From RH-AL1 sp965198495 (GTDB taxonomy: Bacteria; Pseudomonadota; Alphaproteobacteria; Rhizobiales; Beijerinckiaceae), in the NCBI GenBank assembly GCA_965198495.1, contig CBDAPL010000001.1:1302001-1366000 (forward strand): a DNA stretch of 64,000 nt. Reading direction: 5' to 3'. Below the pieces are notes generated by a model that was not told the origin of the DNA, made no database searches, and was given only the letters and a program-made list of their open reading frames with translations. Position numbers and translations under genes: made by a program. Shown one piece after another: positions 24,641 through 33,496 of the stretch; within the stretch, counting starts at the first letter, position 1; each line of letters opens with the position of its first letter.

Positions 24641-24962
24641 GTGGCACCTGCGTCTTGAACATCCTTGAATTGAACAAGGCAGAGGACCGTCGTAGGCTTG
24701 TGACGCGCGAACCAGAGCTCCGCAGCGGCTTGATAGTCCGCGTTCTTGATCTCGATAGCTGGGTCTGCGAGAGGCCCCGGCCGCCGTCTTGGCTCCCCTT
24801 CACCAAAATCTTCAGCATGCGTTGGTCCTGCGCGATCATGAGATCGTACTCCGGCTGGTTGGCTCCGTATTGAACAGAAACGTCGTAGCCGAGGCGGGCG
24901 AATTAAGCTGCGGCCATGGCCTCGGCAGCGGTCGCGACATGCCATGGCTTATGCTTCAACAC
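24641..24962 (-). pseudogene. Broken PD-(D/E)XK-like hypothetical protein
   Basis: From GTG 24962 the minus strand reads LKHKPWHVATAAEAMAAA, meets a TAA where relatives would have a codon, then FARLGYDVSVQYGANQPEYD and LMIAQDQRMLKILVKGSQDG. It changes frame to IEIKNADYQAAAELWFARHK and TTVLCLVQFKDVQ, and ends PRIYLA in the first frame. The pattern G-Y-D-V-S ... YDL ... ILVKGS recalls the core of restriction-endonuclease-fold proteins. One nonsense and at least two indels make it dead. Confidence 0.5.
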
Positions 24963-25026
24963 GACCTTGCAGGCCTCCGAAGCGCGCCCGTATCATCCGC
25001 GCAGTGATTTGTGGAGGCCTGGCGGC

Positions 25027-25377
25027 ATGGATTTCACCATAGACAGCTGGATGGTGGCTTGGAACGCAAAGCACACCAAACCCGAAGTCGCCGGACCTCT
25101 GCCGGCGGGAGCGGTGAAGGTCGGCTCATGGCCTGACCTGACCGGATGGTCGGATGACTACGACATGATTTCGGGCTGCTGTGACCGGTACCGCATACCC
25201 GAGGATCTGCACGGCAAGGTCATGATGATGTTCATCGACTTCCACACGCTCGTCGTGGCGGAAGGGCTGGACCCGCAGGCGGTGCACATGGAATTCCTGA
25301 AGATCGACGAATACCGTCGGCGAATACCAGCCAACATGGTCGGTGCCGAGGGAGGGGACCTATTCGTATCCGCCTGA
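25027..25377 (+). CDS. Hypothetical protein, 116 residues
   Basis: Starts at ATG 25027 after GGAGGCC. It reads MDFTIDSWMVAWNAKHTKPE, GWSDDYDMISGCCDRYRIPE and KVMMMFIDFHTLVVAEGLDP, then FLKIDEYRRRIPANM. Soluble, acidic and well patterned, with no signal peptide. Its end overlaps the start of the secreted-protein pseudogene that follows, suggesting an old operon. No family recognised. Confidence 0.5.
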   Translation: MDFTIDSWMVAWNAKHTKPEVAGPLPAGAVKVGSWPDLTGWSDDYDMISGCCDRYRIPEDLHGKVMMMFIDFHTLVVAEGLDPQAVHMEFLKIDEYRRRIPANMVGAEGGDLFVSA

Positions 25378-25951
25378 TCCCGTTCTTGCTGCTGATCGCA
25401 CCGACGGGCGCATTCGCCGACGACCAAGTGTCGATCGAATACCACCCGGTCCTCAATCAGGACGACGACAACGACGTCGTGATCACCAGCCGGCGTGACT
25501 CGCTGAAGGTCAACACCGTGGAAGTGAACAGGGGTAGCTGCAGGGTCAGCCTGACGGCGGCAGACTCCGCGCACATTGCGCTTCGGAAAGAGCTTCACCG
25601 TCCGCGTGTTCCCGTGCCATTCGCTCGAGGTGGCCGTCGGGACGGACGATGAAAGGTGACCTACAACTTCGACACCGAGCGGCCGGACAGAGATCCGTTG
25701 CGCGTCGAGAAGTTCTACTACGGCCCGGGGAACATCAACAACGCGCTGCGGGTAACGGCCTTCGACACCATCCGGGTGAGCCAGGTCATTATTACCGCAG
25801 CACGTGCGGACGGCGTTCGGTGATCGCACCTATGATCCTCCGAAGGAGCTGCACTTCGGCGAATACCTCGATATCGTCTCGCTCGCCTGCAACCCGATCG
25901 AGGTAAGGGTAATCAAGGACGGCGATCCGTTCGCCGCTACTTGGACGAAGT
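25373..25951 (+). pseudogene. Secreted beta-rich protein broken by several indels
   Basis: A signal-like start (RIRLIPFLLLIAPTGAFADD) leads to QVSIEYHPVLNQDDDNDVVI and VNRGSCRVSLTAADSAHI. A shift gives FGKSFTVRVFPCHSLEVAVG, another VTYNFDTERPDRDPLRVEKF and a last one TYDPPKELHFGEYLDIVSLA, ending DPFAATWTK at 25951. Joined it would be about 190 residues with two cysteines. Periplasmic or surface location is inferred from the leader; family unknown. Confidence 0.5.
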
Positions 25952-26131
25952 GAATCTATCGTCGTTCGCCAGCTCGGCGGTGACCTCGCGTGTCACCACT
26001 TTCAAGTCGCTCTTGCCGTCATGGCGCATCAGGATGCGAACGGCGTGCACCCAGGTGAGATCAAGGAGCTTTTTGCAGATGACGATCTCGGCTGCGAGCA
26101 TCTCGGTGTCGAGCTTCGCGCGGTGATCTAT
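25937..26131 (-). pseudogene. C-terminal fragment of a hypothetical protein
   Basis: Reads DHRAKLDTEMLAAEIVICKK, LLDLTWVHAVRILMRHDGKS and DLKVVTREVTAELANDDRF before the stop at 25937. Upstream it joins directly to an IS630-type transposase remnant, so its own N-terminus is lost. It is helical and protein-like; family unknown. Confidence 0.4.
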
Positions 26132-26600
26132 CGTGTAACGCCGAAAGAGAGGATGGGAACGAGGACCTGCTGGACATAGGCCACGAAGGCCGGTCCGTTT
26201 ATGGCGCCGTCGAGAACCATGGGCGCGACCATGCCGGTCAGGCGGAGGCCGGCCGTGAAGGTTGTGGTCTTCCAGTGGCCATGGGGGACGGCCGCCCGAC
26301 AGCGCTCGCCACGCCGGGCTCGGCCACGGAGCCTCGCCATCTTGGTCGAAGCGCCCGTCTCGTCGATGAAGATCAGCTTCTTGGGGTCGAGGTCGAGTTG
26401 GGCGTCGAACCAAGCCTGCCGGGCTTTACGGACACCTTGCGCTGCTGCTCCGCCGCGTGGGCGTCCTTTTTTTTTGCGCGTGGGCGGTCTTTTTGAACGT
26501 CAGGCCATGCCGGTCGAGGAAGCTCCAGATCGAGGTGATCCCGACGCGCCTTGTTCTCAAGAAGCAGATCAAGCTTCAGTCCCTTGACGTTTGCTCTATG
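26132..26600 (-). pseudogene. IS630-family transposase remnant
   Basis: Fragments in several minus-strand frames join as the end of a Tc1/mariner-like transposase: QAWFDAQLDLDPKKLIFIDE (catalytic Asp) TGASTKMARLRGRARRG, then HGHWKTTTFTAGLRLTGMVA and MVLDGAINGPAFVAYVQQVL. The last catalytic part is missing and replaced by an unrelated coding fragment at 26131. A homopolymer T9 at 26468-26476 lies at one of the shifts. Confidence 0.65.
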
Positions 26601-26776
26601 CCACACTGAAGGTTGATGATCGACCAGCCATAATGGATGCGCCGTCGCGAGCGGTCGAAGGCGTTACGGCTCGTCCGACCTCGTAAGTCCGGCGACGCGA
26701 GGAATGGAGCATCGCCGGCCTTCCCGTCATTGTTACCTTAGAAGCATCTAATTATCACGGCTGATGACGCGGCGCT

Positions 26777-27040
26777 TTAGAGATGATTGATTTCATTTGG
26801 ATTGCATTGCCTATGCGATGAGCTTGGCGGAAAATGACTTGGATAATGTGAATTTGCTGTACCCCCATGCAGATCCAAGAATGAATATCTCTGAGCCTCT
26901 GCGGGGGTCGAGGGAACAGCAATCGTCGCAACCACGGAGGAGTGTGCCAAAGCGGGTCCAGGCTGCATCAATGTGAAAACCGCTATGCCAAACAACGTAA
27001 GGACCGTCGACAGAAGGCCCGATCGGGTTCTCGGTTCCAT
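26777..27040 (-). CDS. Possible small secreted protein
   Basis: 87 residues with a plausible signal peptide (LLSTVLTLFGIAVFTLMQPG then PALAHS) and a short mature part (VVATIAVPSTPAEAQRYSFL). No ribosome-binding site stands out and the tail is low in pattern. It could be a decayed gene; kept only because of the leader-like N-terminus. Confidence 0.25.
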   Translation of the reverse strand: MEPRTRSGLLSTVLTLFGIAVFTLMQPGPALAHSSVVATIAVPSTPAEAQRYSFLDLHGGTANSHYPSHFPPSSSHRQCNPNEINHL

Positions 27041-27285
27041 TCAACGCCTCCGCTTCACGCAGCTTTAGTTCTGCCGATAACTAAATAGATACTCTGCGAG
27101 GCGCTGCTACAGATGAAAACCTAAAGTCAGTTTCAGATTATTAATAGTTTTTAATGGTCGAAGCTTGAAAACGCTTTTAGATGTCGATGACGCGGAGTCG
27201 CGATAGTGAGATATCGACGACATGTGCCGACGGCGCGTTCCACGGGACATGCCTATGGCTTGGCTCTGGGTCCCCCTTTTGCGCC

Positions 27286-27603
27286 CTAACCGTGGCGGTG
27301 GACCTTCACGATCGTTCCATCGATCATGGCGCATTCCATGTTCGGGTTGTTCGACACGGCGTTGAACATCTTCTTGAAGACGTCGGCCTTCACCCAGTCG
27401 CGATAGCGCTTGAACACGGTGTTCCACTTGCCAAACATCGTCGGCAGTCGCGCCACGGACTGCTCGTCCGGGCTATTCAGAGAACCGCCTCGACGAACAG
27501 CCGGCCATCCATGCCTGTGCGCCCTAGGTCAGTCGGCTTGCCCAAACAGAAAGGCGCCATCCTTGCCCACTGGGCATCCGTCAAAACGAAGCGATCAATC
27601 CAA
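27286..27603 (-). pseudogene. IS5-family transposase remnant
   Basis: Reads RFVLTDAQWARMAPFCLGKP, GRTGMDGRLFVEAVL, a TGA where IS5 relatives have Trp, then IARTSSPWRD. After a frame change it continues MFGKWNTVFKRYRDWVKADV and NPNMECAMIDGTIVKVHRHG, stopping at 27286-27288. Only about the first 110 residues survive; the catalytic remainder is absent. Confidence 0.65.
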
Positions 27604-27878
27604 AGCTTAAATTACAAGCCGCAATCGACTGGGATCCCGATTCTCAACAAGCCCTAGTACTCGCCCACATCGATTCGAGGCCGATCTCGCTTGGTGGGAG
27701 CCTTTCCGCGTCGACGGCCGCCGACAGCGCTGGGTTACATCATCGCGGCTCCTCAACGGCACTGAAGCTGCGGCGCCTCACTCGCCGGTAAAGCACCTAA
27801 ACCCCTTCCGGATTATCTTTGTCCCGTCATAAACAACCAGCATGACGTCAGACAATCTTCACTGGAGACTGCAGAGCC

Positions 27879-29885
27879 ATGAAACGGGCGTCCAAGGCCT
27901 TAAAAGCGTTGGCGACCCTGGCGCTCTCGCTGGCCGGCTCGTCGCGGCACGCTCTCGGCGCGGGAAGTGCTTGGGATGGCTTCTACGCGGGCGGGCACGT
28001 CGGGGACGCGTTCGCGGGGACGTCGTCCTACGCGACGACTCCGGCCGGCGGGTCCTCGGTTGGTCGGGTCAACATCATCGGCCAAGATGCCGAGTACGGT
28101 CCCGTCTTCGCGGGCTTCCAGGTCGGTTTTAATCACGTCACGCCGTCGGGCCTGATGATCGGCGTCGAGGGCGACTTCTCGTTCCCCGATGTGATGTTTG
28201 CCACGCGGCCCATCACCTTCGGTTCGGTCGGATCCTCGCTGGTACAGGACAACATCGAGGTCTTCGGCTCGCTGCGCGGCCGCATCGGCTACGCCTTCGG
28301 TAACCAACTCGTCTACGCGACAGGCGGCGTTGCCTACGACCGGGATTTTCTTGCGAGCACGAGCCTCGCCGGAGACGTCGACCAGACCTACAGGACGCGC
28401 GTTGGCACCACGCTCGGCGGCGGACTCGAGACGCTACTGACATCCAAGCTTAGCGCCAGCCTGCAATACAACTACTATAAATTTGCCTCGACCAGCACCT
28501 ACTTCCCGATCGCTGGCGAGCACTTCAATTCCAATCTATCGTTCCAGACAATAAGGTTCGGCTTGAATTACCACTTCAATGACACCGGTGAGACCTCGGG
28601 CCCGCCGGTGGGCATCTTGTCCGAAAACACCGTCAAGAACCTCAGCATCCACGCGCAGACCACGCAGATCCTACAGGCGAATGCGCCTTTTCCGGCCGCC
28701 ACGTCCGGAATCAATAGTCTCTATGATGGTTTTCAGGCGCGCGAGACCTTCAGCGTGACGGGATTTCTTGGTTACAAGACACCGATCGGGACAGAACTTT
28801 ACTACAATCCGGAGCCTTTCCAAGGCTTCGGCCTCAGCAACACGCGCGGCATAGCAGGTTATCCGAACCTGGAGGCGCAGAAGGCCGGCTCCGACTTCCC
28901 GCACTACAACACGTCGCGCCTGTTCCTTCGTCAGATCTGGGGTCTCAGCGGCGAGCAGGAGGATCTTCCCGACGGGCCCAATCAAGTCGCCGAGTCGGTC
29001 GACATCAAACGTCTGACGCTGACCTTCGGAAAGTTCGCTGTGCCCGACATCTTCGACGCCAACAGCTATTCGCACGATGGGCGCGTCGGCTTCATGAACT
29101 GGGCATTGAACGACGCGGGCGCCTTCGACTTCTCGGCCGACCAAAGGGGCTACACCTATGGTTCGGTGCTCGAACTCAACAACAAGGATTGGGCCGTCCG
29201 CGCCGGATATTTCCTGCTGCCCGATGTGCAGAACAGCCCCAATTTCGATACCCGCGTCGGCGAACGCGGACAAAGCCTCGTGGAAGGCCAGCACGGCTAC
29301 ACCCTATTCGGCCAGTCTGGGATCATCCGCCTCACCGGATGGGAGTCACAATGCTACTGTGGCAGCTTCGCCGCGACGCTTACCAACCCCATACTTATCG
29401 ATCCGTTAACCAACGGCGGGAGACCCGATATCGCGGCCACGCGCAAGACGCGTTCCGAATTCGGCTTTATCGGCAACGTCGAGCATACGGTCAACAGCGA
29501 ACTCGGCCTGTTCGCGCGCCTGAGCTACCAGAGCGGCCAGACCGAGATCACCTCCTGGACCGACATCGACGAGAGCATCTCGATCGGCGCGGTGCTGAAG
29601 GGCACCGCTTGGAACCGCTCCAAGGATACGGTTGGCATCGCGGGTGTCGTCAACGAGCTTTCCGGCAATTACCAGAAGTTCCTCAGCATCGGTGGCCTCG
29701 GTATTAATCTGGGCGACGGCACGCTGAACTATCGTCCGGAATCGATCCTCGAAACCTACTATTCGATCGGCTTGAGCGATGTCGCCGCGCTGACCTTAGA
29801 CTATCAGTTCATCGCCAACCCGGGCTACAACTACGTGAGGGGGCCTGTGTCGATCGGCGCCGTCCGACTTCACTTCGCTTTATGA
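27879..29885 (+). CDS. Outer-membrane porin: OmpA-like barrel fused to an OprB-type barrel
   Basis: A 668-residue outer-membrane protein. A signal peptide (ALATLALSLAGSSRHALGA) is followed by an 8-strand OmpA/Omp25-like barrel at ~30-215 (WDGFYAGGHVGDAFAG ... IRFGLNYHF). A carbohydrate-selective porin (OprB-like) domain then runs from ~250 to the end (YNPEPFQGFGLSNTRGIAGY, DVAALTLDYQFIANPGYNYV, VSIGAVRLHF). The terminal Phe-Ala-Leu fits outer-membrane assembly. Such fusions are known in alphaproteobacteria. It converges on the kinase gene 15 bp away. Substrate unknown. Confidence 0.8.
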   Translation: MKRASKALKALATLALSLAGSSRHALGAGSAWDGFYAGGHVGDAFAGTSSYATTPAGGSSVGRVNIIGQDAEYGPVFAGFQVGFNHVTPSGLMIGVEGDFSFPDVMFATRPITFGSVGSSLVQDNIEVFGSLRGRIGYAFGNQLVYATGGVAYDRDFLASTSLAGDVDQTYRTRVGTTLGGGLETLLTSKLSASLQYNYYKFASTSTYFPIAGEHFNSNLSFQTIRFGLNYHFNDTGETSGPPVGILSENTVKNLSIHAQTTQILQANAPFPAATSGINSLYDGFQARETFSVTGFLGYKTPIGTELYYNPEPFQGFGLSNTRGIAGYPNLEAQKAGSDFPHYNTSRLFLRQIWGLSGEQEDLPDGPNQVAESVDIKRLTLTFGKFAVPDIFDANSYSHDGRVGFMNWALNDAGAFDFSADQRGYTYGSVLELNNKDWAVRAGYFLLPDVQNSPNFDTRVGERGQSLVEGQHGYTLFGQSGIIRLTGWESQCYCGSFAATLTNPILIDPLTNGGRPDIAATRKTRSEFGFIGNVEHTVNSELGLFARLSYQSGQTEITSWTDIDESISIGAVLKGTAWNRSKDTVGIAGVVNELSGNYQKFLSIGGLGINLGDGTLNYRPESILETYYSIGLSDVAALTLDYQFIANPGYNYVRGPVSIGAVRLHFAL

Positions 29886-29900
29886 AGGCGGAGCGCTCCC

Positions 29901-31322
29901 CTACCGATCGATGATCCTGGGATCTGGCGTCTGGAACCGGTGTCGGTCGTCGGGTTCCGGACGCTTGGTGCATGCGATGACCATCTCACAACCGGGGTGG
30001 GCATCGCCGATCTCGAGGTCGAAGCGGTGCAGGCGGACGATCGCCGCCACCAAGCTGAGGCCGATCCCGTGACCGTCTGTCGCCGCATGGTCGGCTCCGC
30101 GGTGGAAGCGCCGCAGGACGGCTTCCCTCTGGTCCTGCGGGATACCGGGACCGGTATCTGCGACGCGCAGGATGGGCCTGTCATCCCGCACCGCGGTGCA
30201 GCAGCGCACCCGGCCGCCCGGCGAGGTAAACTTGATCGCGTTGTCGATCAGGTTGCACAATGCTTCCATCATCAGGTCGCGGTCGGCGATGACTGTCGCG
30301 GCTGGCCCAGCCTCGACGACCAGTTCGATTCCGCGATCGTCCGCGATCGGCTCGTAGAGGTCGGCCGCATCTGCGAGCAGCGTGCGAAGGTCGACCGGCT
30401 TGAACTCGGAGCCGCGTTTCGCCCCGCCTATGGCGCGGATGCGGAGGATCGCGGAGACGATCGACAGCGCGTGGTCGATGTCCTCGATCGCGCGTTCGCC
30501 GATCGCGCGAAAGGCCTCCGGGCTCGTCGCATCGTGGCATCCCCGCTCAAGGCGGGCGCGCAGGCGGGTAAGGGGAGTGCGCAATTCGTGGGCGATGTCG
30601 TCGCCGAAGGCGCGGACCTCGTCCAACGCGATCTCGAGCCGGTCCAGCATCGCATTGACCGCTAGGCCCAGGCGGTCGAAAGGGTCGAAGGACGAGCGCG
30701 TCGGCAGCCTGCGCCCGAGGTTTCCGCCCGCCACGTCGTCGATCACGCCCTGGACAAGGCGGAAGCGGCCCTGGCCGCGCAGGCCGATCGCGACACCGAA
30801 CAAGGCGGAGATCGCGATCGCCGGCAGTGTGACGATCGCCAGGGCGCGGCCGATCAGGGCGCGAATGGCGTCGAGCTCATCGAGGTCTTTCGCGACGACG
30901 AGGCGGTCGCCGCCCTTCGTCGCGCAGGCGACGGCACGGCTGCTGTTGGGGACGGGATCGGGCGGGAGGGTGCGGACCAGGTCGATGACGAGCGGTCCAT
31001 CTTGTCGCGCCAGCCGCGTTGGCAACGTGGCTGTGTTGCCGGCGATCACGGCACCGCGGGCGTCGAACAACCCGACCAGTGTCACGCGGTGGACGTCCTC
31101 GCCGACGATGCGATCGAGAGCCTCGACGATCGCCGCACGCTCGCGCGTCCTCAGCTCGCGGCACACCGCGACGAGCTTGCCATCGACCTCCTCGGTCGCG
31201 TGCCGGACCGTTGACCAGTAGAAGATGCCGGACAACACCGCCGATTGCAGGATCAGGGCGAGCGCGATACCGAGCGTCCAGCGGACGGTCGTCGTCCGCG
31301 CCAGGTCAGAGAGGGTCGACAA
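29901..31322 (-). CDS. Sensor histidine kinase, probably metal-responsive
   Basis: 473 residues. Transmembrane segments at ~16-36 and ~158-180 bracket a periplasmic sensor loop of about 120 residues. HAMP follows, then the phospho-acceptor His245 in FGDDIAHELRTPLTRL. The ATPase has the N-box CNLIDNAIKFTSPGG, G1 VADTGPGIP and G2 DGHGIGLSLV. Its start overlaps the end of the response-regulator gene (31306-31322). It lies divergent to a Czc-type efflux operon, which suggests that it controls that operon, as CzcRS or CusRS do; the ligand cannot be read from the sequence. Confidence 0.87.
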   Translation of the reverse strand: MSTLSDLARTTTVRWTLGIALALILQSAVLSGIFYWSTVRHATEEVDGKLVAVCRELRTRERAAIVEALDRIVGEDVHRVTLVGLFDARGAVIAGNTATLPTRLARQDGPLVIDLVRTLPPDPVPNSSRAVACATKGGDRLVVAKDLDELDAIRALIGRALAIVTLPAIAISALFGVAIGLRGQGRFRLVQGVIDDVAGGNLGRRLPTRSSFDPFDRLGLAVNAMLDRLEIALDEVRAFGDDIAHELRTPLTRLRARLERGCHDATSPEAFRAIGERAIEDIDHALSIVSAILRIRAIGGAKRGSEFKPVDLRTLLADAADLYEPIADDRGIELVVEAGPAATVIADRDLMMEALCNLIDNAIKFTSPGGRVRCCTAVRDDRPILRVADTGPGIPQDQREAVLRRFHRGADHAATDGHGIGLSLVAAIVRLHRFDLEIGDAHPGCEMVIACTKRPEPDDRHRFQTPDPRIIDR

Positions 31323-31980
31323 TGCGATATCCCTCGCCGCGCACGTTGCGGATCAGCGGCACCTCGTCCGGCGCGTCGACCTTGCGGCGCAGCTTGCTCA
31401 TGTGGACGTCGACCACGTTGGAACGGGGTTCGAACCGGTAGCCCCAGACGTCCTGGAGCATCATCGAGCGCGTGACGACGCGCCCAACCCGCCGGACCAG
31501 GTATTCGAGGATGTCCATCTCGCGCGCCAGCAGGTCGAGCGGCCGCTCGCCCCGCTTGGCGCTGCGCGTGAGCAGGTCGAGTTCGAGCGGTCCGAGGCGC
31601 AGCAGCGTCTCCCGCGTCTCGACCGGCCGGCGCAGCAGGGCGTCGAGCCGGGCGACGAGCTCGACCAGGGCGAACGGCTTGGCGAGGTAGTCGTCGCCGC
31701 CGGCCCGCAAGCCGCGCACCCGGTCGTCGAGTCCACCCAGCGCGCTGACCACGAGGGCAGGCGTCCGCACGCCCTCGCCGCGCAGCGCCTTGATGATGTC
31801 GAGGCCCTCGAGGCCGGGGAGGAGACGGTCAATTACCATCACGTCGAAGGTGTCGTGTGCAAGCGCGAACCCTTTGTCGCCGGTCTCCGCCCGCGTGACG
31901 GCGTGGCCGACCCGCGCGAGTTCCATGGCGATCTCGTCGGCGGTCTCGCGATCGTCCTCTATCAGCAGTATCTTGGACAA
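31306..31980 (-). CDS. OmpR-family response regulator
   Basis: 224 residues. The receiver has acidic residues in LLIEDDRE and the phosphorylation Asp51 in VMVIDRLLPGLEG, with Lys in DDYLAKPFALVELVARLDAL. The winged-helix domain follows (LDLLAREMDILEYLVRRVGR, RSNVVDVHMSKLRRKVDAPD, IRNVRGEGYRI). It overlaps the kinase gene by 17 bp and faces the efflux operon across a 237-bp intergenic region containing a 16-bp palindrome, its likely target. Confidence 0.88.
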   Translation of the reverse strand: MSKILLIEDDRETADEIAMELARVGHAVTRAETGDKGFALAHDTFDVMVIDRLLPGLEGLDIIKALRGEGVRTPALVVSALGGLDDRVRGLRAGGDDYLAKPFALVELVARLDALLRRPVETRETLLRLGPLELDLLTRSAKRGERPLDLLAREMDILEYLVRRVGRVVTRSMMLQDVWGYRFEPRSNVVDVHMSKLRRKVDAPDEVPLIRNVRGEGYRIVDPL

Positions 31981-32085
31981 CCCAGCCCCGCACGACCCTT
32001 TATGAGGCCAGCATCAATAGGAGGGTTTGCAGCGCAAGCAATTCATTCCTAGACGTCAGGCCGCATCACGTCGTCGGAACGAGTG

Positions 32086-32101
32086 ATGAAATCGATTTCA
32101 T
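32086..32101. promoter_or_regulatory. 16-bp perfect palindrome in the divergent regulator/efflux promoter
   Basis: ATGAAATCGATTTCAT is a perfect palindrome 106 bp upstream of the regulator start and 117 bp from the efflux operon start. A related imperfect one (GAAAGTCATTTC) lies at about 32165-32176. Both are candidates for binding by the adjacent response regulator. Confidence 0.5.
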
Positions 32102-32217
32102 AATGACTCCCGAAGTATTTACTCGGCTGGCATTTGCGCATCCAAAGGAACATGGCGCGATCATGAAAGTCATTTCTTGTTGATCGCGCGTGCCGCGAGC
32201 GTTACGTACTTTGCTGG

Positions 32218-33486
32218 TTGGCCAAGCTGTTCGGGATGCACAGTCGCGCGAGCAGGATGAGAAGACGCGACATGCGTGCCAAGGTCATGACGAGCGTCGC
32301 CATCGTGTCAATCGCGCTCGCTGCCTTCGGCTGGTCGTTCGCCGACCGCATCGAAGCCGGCGTCGGTCAGGCCGATCCCTCCGGATCCGCAAAGGCGGAA
32401 ACCACTGACAAGCCTGCGGAAGGCTTGGTCGTTGCCGATGCGCGGACGCGCCGGCAACTCGGCGTGGAGACCGACCGGGCCAAGGTCCAGGAGATCATCA
32501 AGCCGATCCGCGTCGCCGCGACGGTCGCCTTCGACGAGCGTCGCGTCACGCGCCTCAAGCCGCGTACCAAGGGCCGCGTGACCGGCATCCTCGTCGTGCC
32601 GAACCAGAAGGTGCGCGCCGGTCAGACGCTGGCGACGTTGGACGCCAGCGGCGTCCTGGATGCCCGCAACGGGCTGGAGGCCGCGCGGGCGGCGCTCGGC
32701 GAGGCGAACGCCACCAAGATCGCGACCGCGGCGGCCGTGAAGCGGGCAGGGTCGCTCCTGAAGATCGGCGGCGTCTCGCCGGCCGAGGTCGAGCGGCGAC
32801 AGGTCGAGGATGCGAAGGCGCAGGCCGCCGTGCAATCGGCGCAGGCCCAGGTCGATCTCTACACCGCCCAGTACGAAAGGCTGGCGCCGGAGGCCGGCTC
32901 GAGCACCAGCGCGGTCGTCTCGCCGCTTACCGGCGTCGTCATCAGCGCCAACCTAACTTTGGGTGACGTCGTCGACACCAACCAGGACGCCTTCACCGTC
33001 GCCGATCCCTCGAAGATGATCGTGCTCGCCAGCCTGTTCGGCTCCGACATTGGTGCGGTCGGGCCCGGTGACCACGTCGTCGTGGAAGCACCCACCGGCG
33101 ACCATGCCAAGTTTGACGCGAGAATCCTGACGGTCGGCGCCGCGCTCGATCCCCTCACCAACGCCGCCACGGCGCGGATCGAGGTCGCCAACGAGACGGA
33201 TCTGCTCAAGGCGAACATGTTCGTCTCGGCCGACATCGAGGCCGATCTCCATCGGCGCGGCGTGACGATCCCCGCCTCGTCCGTCCAGTTGACCGAGCAG
33301 GGACCGATCGCCTTCGTCCAGGTCGCGCCGGACCGCTTCGAGCGACGCGACCTCGCCCTCGGGATCGAGCGCGCGGACTGGGTCGAGGTGAAGCACGGCG
33401 TCGCCGACGGCGAGACCGTCGCGACCACCGGCAGTTTCGGGTTGAAGGCGATCCTGCTGCGCGACCTGCTCGGCTCGACGGATTGA
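32218..33486 (+). CDS. Periplasmic adaptor of a heavy-metal RND efflux pump (CzcB-like)
   Basis: 422 residues from TTG 32218; in-frame ATGs at 32236, 32257 and 32272 are alternatives, the last nearest the membrane anchor (VMTSVAIVSIALAAFGWSFA). The adaptor body shows the barrel-sandwich halves (RLKPRTKGRVTGILVVPNQK, LTGVVISANLTLGDVVDTNQ) around an alpha-hairpin (~155-225), then beta-barrel and membrane-proximal domains. No His-rich or C-terminal Cys metal site is visible. Eleven bp separate it from the pump gene. It bridges the inner-membrane pump and the outer-membrane channel. Confidence 0.87.
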   Translation: MAKLFGMHSRASRMRRRDMRAKVMTSVAIVSIALAAFGWSFADRIEAGVGQADPSGSAKAETTDKPAEGLVVADARTRRQLGVETDRAKVQEIIKPIRVAATVAFDERRVTRLKPRTKGRVTGILVVPNQKVRAGQTLATLDASGVLDARNGLEAARAALGEANATKIATAAAVKRAGSLLKIGGVSPAEVERRQVEDAKAQAAVQSAQAQVDLYTAQYERLAPEAGSSTSAVVSPLTGVVISANLTLGDVVDTNQDAFTVADPSKMIVLASLFGSDIGAVGPGDHVVVEAPTGDHAKFDARILTVGAALDPLTNAATARIEVANETDLLKANMFVSADIEADLHRRGVTIPASSVQLTEQGPIAFVQVAPDRFERRDLALGIERADWVEVKHGVADGETVATTGSFGLKAILLRDLLGSTD

Positions 33487-33496
33487 GGCCGCGACG

